From: Piezodorus guildinii | Lineage: Eukaryota; Arthropoda; Insecta; Hemiptera; Pentatomidae | Length of the DNA: 64,000 nucleotides | Reading direction: 5' to 3' | Assembly: GCA_023052935.1 (NCBI GenBank) | Contig: CM041292.1 | Span: 32,685,454 to 32,749,453 of the forward strand | Shown: piece after piece, positions 1 to 11,535 of the stretch | Layout of the letters: every line of letters begins with the position of its first letter | Position numbering within the stretch: position 1 is the first letter of the stretch | Translations under genes and position numbers: made by a program | Notes under the pieces: generated by a model | What the model saw: only the letters and a program-made list of their open reading frames with translations | Database searches by the model: none | Told to the model about the DNA's origin: nothing

Positions 1-60
1 GTTAGTTTAAAATTCCAACAGCAGCGAAGGGTCATTTTCTTACTTATATACTTTCCTACT

Positions 61-65
61 ATATA

Positions 66-130
<65 letters not shown>

Positions 131-418
131 GGGAAACAATGAGCTTCCATTATAAAAAAATAAAATAAAAATGTTTTCTGCTTGAATACTGCTTTTAATA
201 AATTAATGCTAAAAACTAAAGTATTGGACTTTCATGCCTCATCACTTCTCGGAAACGCACATGCTCGGTACCACCATTCCACGTTCCACCGAGGGACAGT
301 ATAACCAAGAATGTTTTACTTACTCCTTTAAACAATTCTAGGGCCATCTGCCGGGTTTGAACCCGTGACCTTGGGATTTTAAGTTATACTAACCACCACA
401 CCACAGGTGACGACTACA
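61..418. repeat. (TA)n tract plus flanking repeat unit, copy 1, ending in a SINE head
   Basis: A (TA)n tract (about 61-124) is followed by a segment that recurs about 1 kb downstream at 1057-1345. Shared landmarks include TGAGCTTC, CTGCTTGAATACTGCTTTTA and ACATGCTCGGTACCACCATT. The last part (about 284-418) reads on the minus strand as the tRNA-like head of the main SINE family, with the B-box-like GGGTTTGAACCCG. The unit is therefore probably a SINE-related composite joined to a microsatellite. Confidence 0.7.
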
Positions 419-1035
419 TTTTTATACTGGTGTATTTATCAGCAGAGACGTAAATCAATAGAGGTTGAGCAATTAATAAAACAATATTCGAGTAATATTG
501 ATTTTTAAATATTACAGAGAACATATTACAACGTCTCAACTTCCTTCTTTTGCAACATTCCATAACTTGATGACAGAGGAAGACCACCCAGAACAGCCAT
601 TCCGAGTGGATTCCAACTAGCAATTCACGATGTTTTACGTTTTGCCTCCAAGAGCCTTTTTTTTTTTTTTTTTTCACTTCAATAATAATGAACTTCCACG
701 GAGAAGATTGGAGCATTTGCTCTGACTTCAAGATTGCAGTCAAGTATAGCGGTTAGAATTTAATTTATTACAATCCCACCTTAAGTACTCTAGAGTAAAA
801 TTAGTTCCAGTTAAGAAATCTATATGAAAAGTATTTATCATAATAATTATAACACTAAGAAAAACGACTAAACATCTTTCTTGTTTCTTAAATCTCAGTT
901 CAAACTAATTTAATTTGGAAGGTCCAGACGCCTTCTTCTTTTAGACACAATCAGAAAGTTATCAGAAATACATGGAATGATTGGTAAGAGAAAACTGGGT
1001 TTTTGTTTCTAAATTTATTTTAATAATATATTTTA
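419..1035. other. AT-rich stretch without recognised features
   Basis: I see no convincing gene here. Reading frames on the minus strand run through a poly(A/T) tract near 658-674 and have no recognisable domain. Confidence 0.5.
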
Positions 1036-1056
1036 TTGATTTTCACAACTGTATAT

Positions 1057-1061
1057 ATATG

Positions 1062-1136
<75 letters not shown>

Positions 1137-1345
1137 TATAGGGAAAGCAATGAGCTTCAATTATAAAAAAAAAGTTTTCTGCTTGAATACTGCTTTTAAG
1201 AAATTAATACTAAAAACTAAAGTATTGGACTTCCATGCCTCTTCTCTTCTCGGACACGCACATGCTCGGTACCACCATTTCACGTTCCCTCCGAGGGACG
1301 GTGTATCCAAGAATATTTTACTCCCTTTAAACAATCCTTGAATTC
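1057..1345. repeat. (TA)n tract plus flanking repeat unit, copy 2
   Basis: This is the second copy of the unit at 61-418, in the same orientation: a (TA)n tract, then the same landmark sequences in the same order, diverging by scattered substitutions. It stops inside the SINE-like part near the CCTCCGAGGGACGG segment, so it lacks the tRNA-like B box present in copy 1. Confidence 0.7.
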
Positions 1346-1499
1346 ATTTAAGTATCGTTTTCTGACAACATAGTACTATTCTCTTGCCTTATGTGTTTCA
1401 CTATCACTCGTTCACTACCAAAGGCATAGTATAGAGGTTTGTTCTGTTTCCCCAAACTAACTTCGCTATCAGTATCAGTTGGACAACTAATGTAACGGG

Positions 1500-1830
1500 C
1501 CAAAAAGAGTCGCTAGAACTTGTGTAACCGCTTTTGCGGAACTCTCGGAGTGCCCATTGTTCTTACTCGGATGGCCGCGGCCGTATGTGGGTGATTGCGC
1601 TAAGAGGTCGAGCTCTTCCCATGCCTAAACCCGGCGACACAGCGTATCCGATGACACTCGTCACATCGTGCAGAAACATTTGGGGTCGCGGGTCGTCCCT
1701 TGTACTTCCTAGATCGGACCTCTTGCAGGCGACTTTCGAAACTTCTTCCTCGTTGCTCTTTGTCGGTTTGTCGTCGGATCCGCGGCGTCACGCTTTGCTG
1801 TTCTCCGGTAAATATTCTGACATAACTCTT
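1500..1830. other. GC- and CpG-rich island of unknown nature
   Basis: Base composition changes abruptly from AT-rich flanks to a CpG-rich block with GGATGGCCGCGGCCG and GGATCCGCGGCG. Both strands carry open frames (plus 1534-1908; minus 1600-1791), but neither matches a family I recognise and both are low-complexity in parts. Possible donor-like GT sites lie at the plus-strand edge (CCG|GTAAAT near 1808) and on the minus strand (CGA|GTAAGA near 1566). It could be a promoter, a non-coding exon or an ancient unmethylated repeat. Confidence 0.4.
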
Positions 1831-2483
1831 CCTAACTTGGTGGTATGCTCATGTAGGTACTCGGTTATCATGCGCAGTTTAGAATTTCGTACTCCACTTT
1901 CCTTATAAATGCAATGCATCCAGAACAGAAAGGAAGAACTTGTAGGAAAGTGCATTATTCAACTCAACGTGCGATTTGCGAATAATTTTGACGCAACTGT
2001 TAGATGTAGTTGTTTAGAAACGAATTTATAAAGCCGCTAAGTAGTGTAATGTATTGACTCTTCGACCATGGAATTTAAACATTCAAGATGTAATGTTAAG
2101 TTGCTCAAAATTAATCAAAATTTAGAGTAACATAATTTAAATATGAAATAATAATAATAATAACTGTAAAATAGTAGATAATAATAAAATAAAATAAACA
2201 GATAAACTAACAGAATATACAATTAACAAAATATTAAATAAAATAAAAATATGAGATTAAACAAAAAGTAGAAATATACAGTTTATTAAAAAAAAAAAAT
2301 TACAATTCTTCTGAATGTTTGTAAAATAATATATAATTTAATCTTACATTTTTGAAAAGATGATCATTTCAAAAAATATTTATTGTTGAATGTACCCAAA
2401 AAATTATACAGGCACATAAAATTTCCAATCTTCCTTTGACACGCTTCTAGTGGCCATAAGAAAGAATTAACTTTTGTCGAAAG
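1831..2483. other. AT-rich stretch without recognised features
   Basis: Mostly short A/T runs, including imperfect ATA and AAT repeats near 2146-2215. No gene or repeat family was recognised. Confidence 0.5.
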
Positions 2484-2720
2484 CTTGTTTGTTTATTCAT
2501 GTAACGTCACTTTATGCTTCTGTGACTAATCTAAGTTTAATTAGGATAGGGATATTTGACGAGTACCTGACATCACAAAGGCTAGGGTTCACCTTTTTAC
2601 GTAACCTCCGAGGGAAGGTATAACTAAGAATATTTTTTCTCCCATTAACAAAGCCTAGGGATACCTGCCAGGTTTGAACCCGCCAACTTGGGCATAAAGG
2701 CCGTCATGCGAGCCGCTGCC
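2484..2720 (-). mobile_element. SINE, main family (SINE-1), minus orientation
   Basis: Reading on the minus strand, the copy has a tRNA-like head with a B-box-like GGGTTCAAACC, the central segment found in all copies (GGACGTTAAAA...CCCGAGCC...GTTAAAGATCC), and the tail TGACGTTA...AATAAACAAACAAG. It is moderately diverged. The long tRNA-headed layout with a conserved centre resembles known metazoan SINEs with central domains, but the family name is not established here. Confidence 0.75.
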
Positions 2721-5250
2721 AATTGTTGACCCCTTGGACAGCTCATTTTCTCAGTACTACGCCTTCATCAAATATTACAAGGACTAAAGCTGATATTTAT
2801 AATAAAACAAGTGAATCATTATAAAATATTAACCTCCCGCCATTGTTACACCTCATTTTGTTATACCAAATACTTAAACTTTGATGATAAATAAATTAAT
2901 TGTGAATATACTTCAATTTTCACTTACACGTTAATCAACAATCTATTTTGCGTTGTATTGTGCTTATAAAAACAGTAATTCCAAATTTATGATGCTCAAA
3001 TAAAATTATTTACTTCCCAATCATCAAAATTGAAAATAGTAATGATAACATTGACCACTAATCTGAGGTGCCTAACCTTTCTTCTTACACGCGACGGATC
3101 AGTAATGACTCACTCAATCGTGATGTGAATAGAGCTACACCGTTAGAAGAGCTTTGAATCAGGTCTAATAGCGATGGCGCACTCCGAGACCTCTGCCAAC
3201 GCCTACACTTAGGATCTCGACAATAACTTCAGCCAAGTTCAAAGGAATACAACCTGCGAATTTACTCGAACAAATTACAGCGATGACACCACCATTTCAT
3301 TTATCTAGCAATCTTAAATCTGCTCTCTTGTTTCAATACATGACGATTGGGTGTGGGAGGTTAAAAAGATAATCAGACGTCAAAGACTTGAAGGATGTAA
3401 TCTATTGTTGAGCGTTTTGTATTGTAATGGTAGCATTCCTATTTAATTTATCGTTCGCCGAGATTAATACATTCCTTTATTTTATTACTTTTCATAAACC
3501 TTCTAAAACTAATTTTTAACGTTCCAGATGCTCTCAAAATTTTTGCATTTAAATTACAGCGCACTATTTTTATAAAACACTAAATTATAAATTTTTTACC
3601 GTTTATAACAACGCACTGGCAATGAGTTTACCTTACTATACACTTAATTTCTCAATTTATGAACACTGCAGATCTTAAATATTATTTAGTTCATGAACGA
3701 ATATGTCCAAATATGTAATTATATTATAAAGAAGTTTAAAAAGCCAAACACAAGTTATAATGTAACTATCTAAAAATAAATAATGAAAGTATGGTTAATC
3801 TCACCAACCTAGTTTAAAAGTTGGTTGAGGTACTGTATGCCAACTTCTCCGATAAAAAAATAAATAATAATAATAAAAAAAAAAAAATACCAATGTTTTA
3901 AAATTTATTCTACATGAAAGTGATTTTAATGACTTAAGGATTTATACTATCTTTGTATGATTGATTTTAACTCACTGCCAAGCCAAGACATAATCCGACA
4001 CATTAAATTTCATAACAAATGAAATCCCCAATCTGATAACTAAAATAAGTCCTTCTTAGACAATTATCGATAATTTAGAATAATAAATATATTATTATTA
4101 TTATTATTATTATATTATTTATATTATATTATTAAATAAAGACAAAGTTAGGTTTGTAACGTTCATTAATTTTACATCACAAACCAATTCTTTATCTTCA
4201 AAAGAAAAATATTTCAATTTTTCTGAGACTGCTATCAATAGCAATTACACAAGCATTTTTATTTTAAATAATCATAAATATTACGATTAAACAGAGTAGA
4301 ATATTTTGGGAACTTAAAAAAATCAAACTTATCAAACTTACTCTACATTTATTAAACCATAAAAAAGAACAAAATTGAATAAAAATAATCAGCAAATCAT
4401 GGCTGTTATTTGAACACATAATTATTGGTAGATATGATACTAAAAACTCGATAAAGAAATATGAAAAGTAGTAAAAATTAAAAAAAAAATATCTTTTCCA
4501 ACTATTACAAAAAAAAAAAAAAATTAAACCAGTGCAATATGGAAAAGGTCATTAAACATAAGAATAAAATATTAAAATTGATAAATAATAACCCATTAAT
4601 TATTAGTAAAATATTAAACGCTACCATTTGAAAACCCATATTAAATGTCATTTAATACTTTAACATAAAGTAAAATATAGTTCTACATCAACTTACATAA
4701 TTGATTCATTTGATTCCTAAAAAATCTACTGAAAATGATTAAAAAAATAAATAAATAATCTGTCACAAACATTCACAATGGACTTTAGAGAATTTAACAA
4801 AAAATTGATATGTCCAATATTTAAAATTTAATTATTTACTTACATAATAAATAACGTATGTATAAATATTCCCATTATTATTAATTTTATTTTATACATA
4901 AATATTTTTTAAAAAGTGATTTTTGACATTTACAAAAATAAAATCAATACAAAATACTTACATCAAGTAATTATTTCTTATTGTCTATATTTTTATCCAT
5001 AGTGGATATAACTATTTTAAAATACTGTAATAACTTGATTACAAAACAAAAATAAAAATCTTTGTACAGTTTTATTTTTCTAATAAAATACATTTGTACA
5101 TCCTTTATGTGGATAATGGAAAAAGTTGTTATGCACACATTCAAGTCAACTCGATTCCACTTTGGAATGGTTGAAGAAGAAATTATGAAAATAAGCACAT
5201 ACAAAAATACATAAATAGATCGTCTTTTATATATACAATGTGTCTATTTT
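2721..5250. other. AT-rich intergenic flank downstream of the lingerer gene
   Basis: Very AT-rich. It contains an ATT/TTA microsatellite near 4088-4133, A-runs near 3878 and 4507, and a weakly GC-richer patch at 3080-3300 with no recognised coding. TTTATT on the plus strand (an AATAAA signal on the minus strand) occurs near 5071, about 180 bases past the lingerer stop codon. It is a reasonable poly(A) signal, but such hexamers are common in DNA this AT-rich. Confidence 0.45.
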
Positions 5251-7685
5251 TTAGTCATATTCATTTAACTTTTTTTGAGTCACATTGGTCGGTTTAGAAC
5301 ACATGTCTATAGCATCATTGGAACTGGGGTCCATCAGAGTCATTCCTGATGGGATTAACTGACAAGAAGAATTTGGATCACAACTGTCGCCACAGTTCCC
5401 ACTGGTGCTTTCACAAATTGCATCACGATCTAAGTAGTGCTCTGTATCACTTCCGAAGACTGTGCTAGAACTAAGATGACCAGACGCACAACCACTAATC
5501 ATTTGATGCCCATGAGGCAATGGTTGAGTATTCTCTTGCTTAGGATGAACTCTATCATTCATGTTGTATGGGACACCATCTCTAGTCAATGATGGATATC
5601 CTAGGTCATAATATGGTGCATTCATTGGAGAGGCAAGTCTTTGTTGTTGCATTAGCTGCAAGTCCTGGTAATAAATAGGAGGCTGAAAGTATGGAATACC
5701 ACCTTGCCCGATGAACATGGGATGCTGATGTCCTATCATTGGAGGCATGTTTGAGAGAACAGGATTCTTTGGAACACTTGTTGGTTTTGTGGAAGAAAAG
5801 GATTGGTTAGTTGAAAGAGCAGATGAAGCAGTTTGTACTGCTGATCTAGTGGACAAACCTAAACTGACATTTTGACTCCCTGATTCGAAATCCTTGGAGG
5901 CTGTGAAAGGTATAGGCACTATTGTAGGTTTGTGCTGTGCGGTGCTACTATACGTTTGATAAGGAGTGGTGTATGAAGATGTTGGCAAAGGATTGCTTCC
6001 ATAGATACTCGGAGTACTAGAGGTATAAGCCTGAGATCCTAAAATATTCTGATAGGAATTAGATATATTTGGCAAAACAGGTACTGACTGAGAAGGTTGT
6101 GTTACATAATTACTACAATGGTATTGGGGACAGACATTACCTGACCCTCCACTTCTCCTCCAGATGAAGCAGAATAAGTACTTGCATTAGAACTTGTGTT
6201 CTTACTTGTAGTTGTGGCTAGACCAGATAAATATTGGGAATTATAAACTAATGGTGCTTGTTGAAGTTTTTGAGGGCTTACAGAAACTTGACAAACATTA
6301 TCTTTACTTAAGGACAAGGCAGAAGACATAGGATCAACTGAATTAGAACTTGGAGAAAAAATGTGAGAGGAAGAATCACTTTTATTCAGGTTAGCTGCTC
6401 TCTTATCAGTTAGCTGTGATGTTTGGGGACTACTAGGTTGCAGAGAAAATGCTATTGAATCGTTAGAGCTATCTTTTAAATCCAAAGAACCAAACTGAAT
6501 ATCCAATAGCCCTACACTACTATTTACAGAAAGAGGAGGCATTTCGACTGGTTTAGATGGCAGTTTAGTAATGCTTCCAGGTAACTTGCAAGTGACCCTA
6601 TTGATAGTAATTTCTTGGTTCTCTTTAGGTTTATCAATCCTTGGAGGTTTTGTAGGATTGGCTCCAAGTGGTGGAGATCTTATCTTAAGAGCTGCCGGTA
6701 CAGATGTGCAACAGCTTGTTATCGGAGGAGGCAGGGATGTTGGGGTGTTAATGGAAGGTATAACTCTTGGTGGAACAGCCTGCTCTTTAATAGGTGATGG
6801 TAAACTTGGTAATGTCGGCTCAACAATAGAATCATCATAAAGATTTGGAGGTTTTGTTTCTAATGATGAGTATGATGGTGAACTGTTTAACTTTGTTTGC
6901 TGATTCGATCCTGATGAAGTATAGACTAATGTGCTAGATAAAGATCCTGTATATTCTTCTTCATCCCAGTCATAAGTACGATTTTGATTGAGTACCGAGG
7001 ATATAGGTCGTTTTGGATCCCATGTGTCAACTGGTCTTACAGTAGGAGGAACAACTCTTTCAAATGTTCTACTTTGAATGATTCCACTGTCTTCTGGTTC
7101 ATCATTATTATTACTGGCAGGGTTGTTGGGCCTGTTGAAGCGCCTGCCACGGTCAATATAATCCGACTGTTGAAAGCTACCTCCCCTACCACGAAAATTT
7201 CTGCCACCTCTTCCCCCTCTAGAATTAGAACCTCTATTTCCAATCGAAGGCTTAGAATTAAGTGAAGGATCCCATGATTCACATTGTTGGGTTACTTCTT
7301 GAACAGTTTCATTCTTATTTTTAGTAGGCTTGACCTCTCCAGGGGTTCTTGTCTTCTTTTTTTTAGATAATGTTGACCATTCTGTTTCCATATCTCCTTC
7401 CAATAATAAATTCACTGCTCTGTTAGGATCAAATTCACTATCGTGTAATGCTAGATAAGCTTCTTCCATTGTTCTTTGTGTTGCATCCATCACCTGTCTC
7501 AATTTTTCCTTCAATTTGGGATCTTCCTTTTTAGTATTTATCAATTGAGCGATTCTAATTTGCTCAGAGGTTGGTTGGGATTTGATGTCTCCCTGTTTTG
7601 TGGTAGCTTCTTTCTTGATAGGTTTTGTTGATGTGGGATTTGCAACATCCATTCTGGATTTTATCACTTCAGTGGCCAAACTCAT
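5251..7685 (-). CDS. lig: Lingerer/UBAP2-family RNA-granule protein (two exons, 7685-6141 and 6087-5251)
   Basis: Lingerer (Drosophila) and UBAP2/UBAP2L (vertebrates) are cytoplasmic, RNA-associated UBA-domain proteins linked to stress granules and growth control. Visible here: a UBA-like region (about residues 40-100) with EQIRIAQLI and ALHDSEFDPNRAVNLLLEGD; RGG/RG repeats (about 151-182); an acidic WDEEEYTGSL stretch (about 240-250); and the family motif SKPVEMP...LDIQFGSLDL (about 377-403). The downstream part has YYQDLQLMQQQRL and SLTRDGVPYN, matching the usual C-terminal region. Joining the frames across a 53-nt GT-AG gap gives about 793 residues, shorter at the C-terminus than vertebrate relatives. 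The ATG at 7685 has a reasonable context (ACAATGA), but its frame stays open back to a splice acceptor, so upstream coding exons may exist. No transmembrane or signal segments are seen. I am sure of the family and less sure of the exact exon structure. Confidence 0.9.
6088..6140 (-). other. Putative 53-nt minimal intron, or a frameshift site, inside lingerer
   Basis: The reading frame shifts here. The minus strand has CAG|GTAATG and, 53 nt later, CCTTCTCAG|TCAG. Removing 53 nt (2 mod 3) joins the upstream frame exactly to the downstream frame at a codon boundary. Alternatively, loss of two bases in GGAGGAGAAGTGGAGG would also restore the frame and read through as Ser/Gly-rich sequence. Both explanations fit the sequence. 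Confidence 0.55.
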
Positions 7686-7720
7686 TGTATCAGAAACACT
7701 TAAACTATCAGAACGTTGGC

Positions 7721-7745
7721 AATCCCCTGAAAAAAATAAAATAAA
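7721..7745 (-). other. Splice acceptor upstream of the lingerer ATG
   Basis: On the minus strand a T-rich tract (TTTTATTTTTTTCAG|GGGATT) lies 41 nt upstream of the ATG. It implies at least one further upstream exon. The frame of the ATG is open through the 13 codons between the acceptor and the ATG. Confidence 0.65.
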
Positions 7746-9890
7746 ATAAATAAATCAATAATATAAGAATTAAGTTCAGTGATTAATTAAAAAATAGTGG
7801 AATTTATTCTAATTTATTAAGTATCCAACCATTTACATTACTGTGGTAGACATACACCAGAATCATTTGAAGGCTTAGACTGAAGTGAATAGTAAAAAAA
7901 GGCAGGTTCAACTAAAGAATCAATGGATAGCAATCAACATAATACCGGCCAGAAAAGTCATCTTATGTTGTTTTGAGATTAAGTTGCCCTTTAGACTTCA
8001 TTCAAGTTGTTTAACAGACCCCTTCACTTAATTCAGTATTCTACTACACTTAGAAAAACATGATCAAAACACATTAATATCACCTCTAACCAAAACACTG
8101 ACAATAAAAATATACAGATGGATACAAGCATCAATTTTCCTTTGGAATGGAAGCTCTTAAATGAATACTGCTTTCATTTAGATGCACTAAATACATTTTT
8201 GGAAAAAATGGAACACAATTTTTTAAAAATTGTTCCCCAAATATTTTAGCTGTAACGTTGGCAAACATTAAAAATAGTTTAACATACCTATGAGCTTGAA
8301 CGGTTTCCTATACTTTTAAATGTGCAAAGATATAACTTTAATTCAACCATTTAATTGATATAGGTTTTATTTAAATACTTACAAATCAATGCATTTTATT
8401 TTTCTGGACAGTCATTGAAAAACTAAGTTTCATCATTTATTAAGGAGAAGAATAAACAAACCCAATGATTGACAATGACATGGCAAGAACAAGGAAGAAT
8501 TTAAATAATCTACTTCCCAAAACAACTAATATTAATAGAATAATTACTGAAGGGTTGTGTGATAACAGTAATCAGTAGGCATGCTGATGCCACCAATTAT
8601 GGGATATAACCACTCATATTTTAAATGATAATATTAAAGTAGAAAATATATAAGAAAAATCCTAAATGAATTGCCAAGTTCAAAACTATACTAGAACCAA
8701 AAAATTGCAGTAAAATCATTAGATGATTATAGTATGATAATTAATTAAAAATGTCACTTGAATTTTATAACAGTTTTACAAAGATCATATTCCTACCTTA
8801 ACTGTTTGCTTAATAATGAAACATATCATAAATGTTTAATCTTATTTCAAGATACTTCTCACTTAAAACGGTACTTTATTCTAATGTAAATAAAGTGACT
8901 GATTTGTTTACAGTGAAACCTTTCTTCACTGTCTTTACGAGTCAACAGGGTTGCCCATTATCTTGAACTATGTGTTTATTCAGCCGTAATATCTTTTTTT
9001 AAAAGGAATATCATTGTTTAAAATTCAAATTAAATTAATTTAAAAAATATTTATATTTGTATTAGTGGTTTTATTCATTCGTTTATTCAATTTTTAGAAA
9101 TTAGAAAATATTGAATTTATCTTTTCTAAACGTGTTTTACAATACCAAGGTGAATTCAGTTTATTTGATTAAAAATATTTTTAAACAACACATGTTCTTA
9201 AAAATAAAGAGCAAATGAAATCAAGAATCCTGAACGGTGAAGAATGTTTCGGATTGAAGACACGTAGGCACCTCGTTCCAATTTTTTTTTTTTTGATTGT
9301 TTGAAATACCTGATATCCACTGATACAAAATATGCTAAAACCACGATATTACTAATACCCCTACAACTGCTTTAGTATATTTTAATGTTCTGCTTAGATG
9401 AACAATGTTATCACTTTTAATTCGAAGTGTTTCGTAACTTATGTTTTCATTTTGTTAGTATTTACTCAAAATATGGAAAAATAAAATTACCAATGTCTGA
9501 ATTATTTATTGAATTCTGCTATACAAACCGCATCCCCGTTTTATTATCTTTTATTTAGTGTGATATAATTGATTTAACTTTGATAAATAGTAATAAACGT
9601 AGCTTTATTGTATTTTACTTTATAAAACAGATGATATATTATGTATTATTTTGATTTTTCATCTAACTTAAGGAAGTTACAACAGTAATATTTGTTCTTC
9701 TTACATGATCGTCAAATATTTCTTAAAAACTGTTCTTCCTTAAGCTTTAATTAGCTGCTTAGTTTCTCATTATAGTCTTCAAATATTTTCATGCATATAT
9801 CATCATTTTAAATTAATGTTTGTTTCAATATTTTATCACAGTTATTTCATCATTTTACTTATCTTAGTATTGTTTTTGATTGGTTTAGTT
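7746..9890. other. AT-rich stretch, probably 5' intron of lingerer
   Basis: No reading frame or repeat family was recognised. A small palindrome, GGAACACAATTTTTTAAAAA with its complement, lies at about 8210-8236. It presumably lies between the acceptor at 7727 and an unidentified upstream exon of the minus-strand gene. Confidence 0.4.
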
Positions 9891-10175
9891 GGAGTCACCT
9901 TTGGTGAAGTGGCTAGCATAACAGCCTTCTATGCCCAAGAAACGGGGTTTAAACCTAGCAGGTGTTCCTAGTATTTACAATGGGAGTCAAAAATTCTTGG
10001 TCATGCCGTCCTTCTGAGAGGACGTTAAAAGATATCCCGAGTCTGCGATGACAGTTAAATGTTAAAGATCATTATCATAATTAAAGCTGGATAGGAGAAA
10101 TTTAGAACACCAACTATAGCATCGTCCGATTATTCACATCAGCAAAAAGTGACGTTAAACGAATAAACAAACAAT
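9891..10175 (+). mobile_element. SINE-1 copy, plus orientation, full length but diverged
   Basis: It has the head (GTGGCTAGCATAACAGCC, then a mutated B box), a centre with GAGGACGTTAAAA and TCCCGAGTC, and the tail AGTGACGTTAAACGAATAAA followed by CAAACAA. All main segments of the family are present in order. Confidence 0.8.
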
Positions 10176-10472
10176 TATATTGGTTATATTTTTTTACTTA
10201 CCCCTTATGAAAGCCTACAATGTAAGCTAAAACGTCGGAAAACAAGAAAAAACGTATCTTTAGTTGATTTTTCTTGATGACCACACCCTCAACCTTCCCA
10301 TCATATATTTGTAAGGACTTTACGTATCGATTATTATTCGATTCAAGTAGGCCATGATGAGAGCTCTTTGGTGGATTTTGTGTAACAGTCTAGAAGGTTG
10401 ATTAAACCACGTGAACAGACGCCATATTCATTCAAAGTAACTCTACATGTAAACACCTTTATATTTAGTTAC

Positions 10473-10921
10473 GTGAGTAAAATAAACCAATTGAACATTA
10501 TTGTGAGTTCCTTACCTACATATTCTAAACGGTAAACAATCACTATAAATAAATAAAGGAATAGTTGCTGGGAAAATACATGGACCTCGTCGTTCTCAGA
10601 GTTTTGTTATTATTTATTATCTAAATCGGAACAGATAGTGGCAATAGGAGTCTCCTTTAACGTAGTGGTTACCATAATACCCTTCTATTTCCAAGATCAC
10701 AAACTGTCTAGATCTAACCTGTATGTGTGTGTAATAAACCAATTGAACATTATTGCTTTTCTTCTAATTCGTTACCGGCATATTATAAACTGTAAACAAT
10801 AAATTCATCACTATAAATAAATATAGGATGAGTTGCTGTGAATATCAAAGGACCCCATCGTTCCCCGAGTCTTGTTGGTGTTATTTATTGTCTCCATCGG
10901 TACAGACAGTGGAAAATAGAC
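10473..10921 (+). repeat. Local direct duplication of a roughly 180-bp segment
   Basis: 10473-10650 and 10727-10921 share AATAAACCAATTGAACATTA, CACTATAAATAAATA, a GTTGCTG segment, and CCTCGTCGTT / CCCCATCGTT followed by the AGTCTTGTT and TTATTTATT region. The copies are clearly diverged, so the duplication is not recent. The second copy runs into the CpG-rich block. Confidence 0.6.
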
Positions 10922-11270
10922 TCGAATAAGTTTGGCAAGAAAAGCCACTGTCGCAACACGGCACCCGTTGCATCCTCTGACGAAACCCCGAACGTCGTTG
11001 CCGCGACGGTCACATCATGGCGGCCCCCTAACGATCCTCAAACAAGGAATCGGTTTCGCCCAGAGCGAGGTGACAGAGAGCGAGCGGTCAGAAGGGCACT
11101 TTCGCTAGAGGTGGCACTGACCATTAGCCAGGGCTCCTCTTCCCGTCACGAGTGCCGCCATAGAAAGTCCTATTACGATCCTCGTTTCTATTTGAATAGT
11201 CGGGACTCCAATGCACCACCACCTATAAATAAAGGGCCCTATAACGAGGATGCTTTTCTAGTCCTGTAGT
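10838..11270. promoter_or_regulatory. CpG-rich block, candidate promoter or 5' exon of lingerer
   Basis: A CpG-rich segment in AT-rich DNA, about 3.1 kb upstream of the minus-strand lingerer acceptor. It contains CATCATGGCGGCCCCC, reading as GCCGCCATGATG on the minus strand, which resembles a YY1-type promoter element. A 143-codon plus-strand frame fills the block but has no recognisable domain and may simply reflect the base composition. Position and composition suit a promoter or untranslated first exon of the minus-strand gene; this is inference. Confidence 0.35.
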
Positions 11271-11535
11271 TTCACGTTTTGTCCCAGATTGGCGGTATTA
11301 CTTTTTCCTACGATTCCTTAAAGAAAGGGAATACTGAACTCCGAAATGTAAACAATCGACATATCCTAAAACTTTCTATTCTGTTATAGCACCGGCAACA
11401 AGCAATGTCATGATTTTCCCACAGTCTGCATTAGACTTGTTTTTCTTTGTCGTTTGCATGTTATTTACTAATTAATTTTTTTTTTTAATGTTGATAATTT
11501 AATATAATTCTTACTAACACTTAATAATACATATA

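Noticed and set aside
1036..1341. 101-codon frame crossing the (TA)n tract
   Set aside because: Its first half is translated (TA)n and the rest is a SINE-related repeat.
6571..7282. Frames on either strand overlapping lingerer
   Set aside because: They are shadows of the lingerer coding frame, which alone shows family motifs.
10838..11269. 143-codon plus-strand frame in the CpG-rich block as a gene
   Set aside because: No recognisable domain and partly duplicated sequence. High GC lengthens frames by chance, and a promoter reading is at least as likely.
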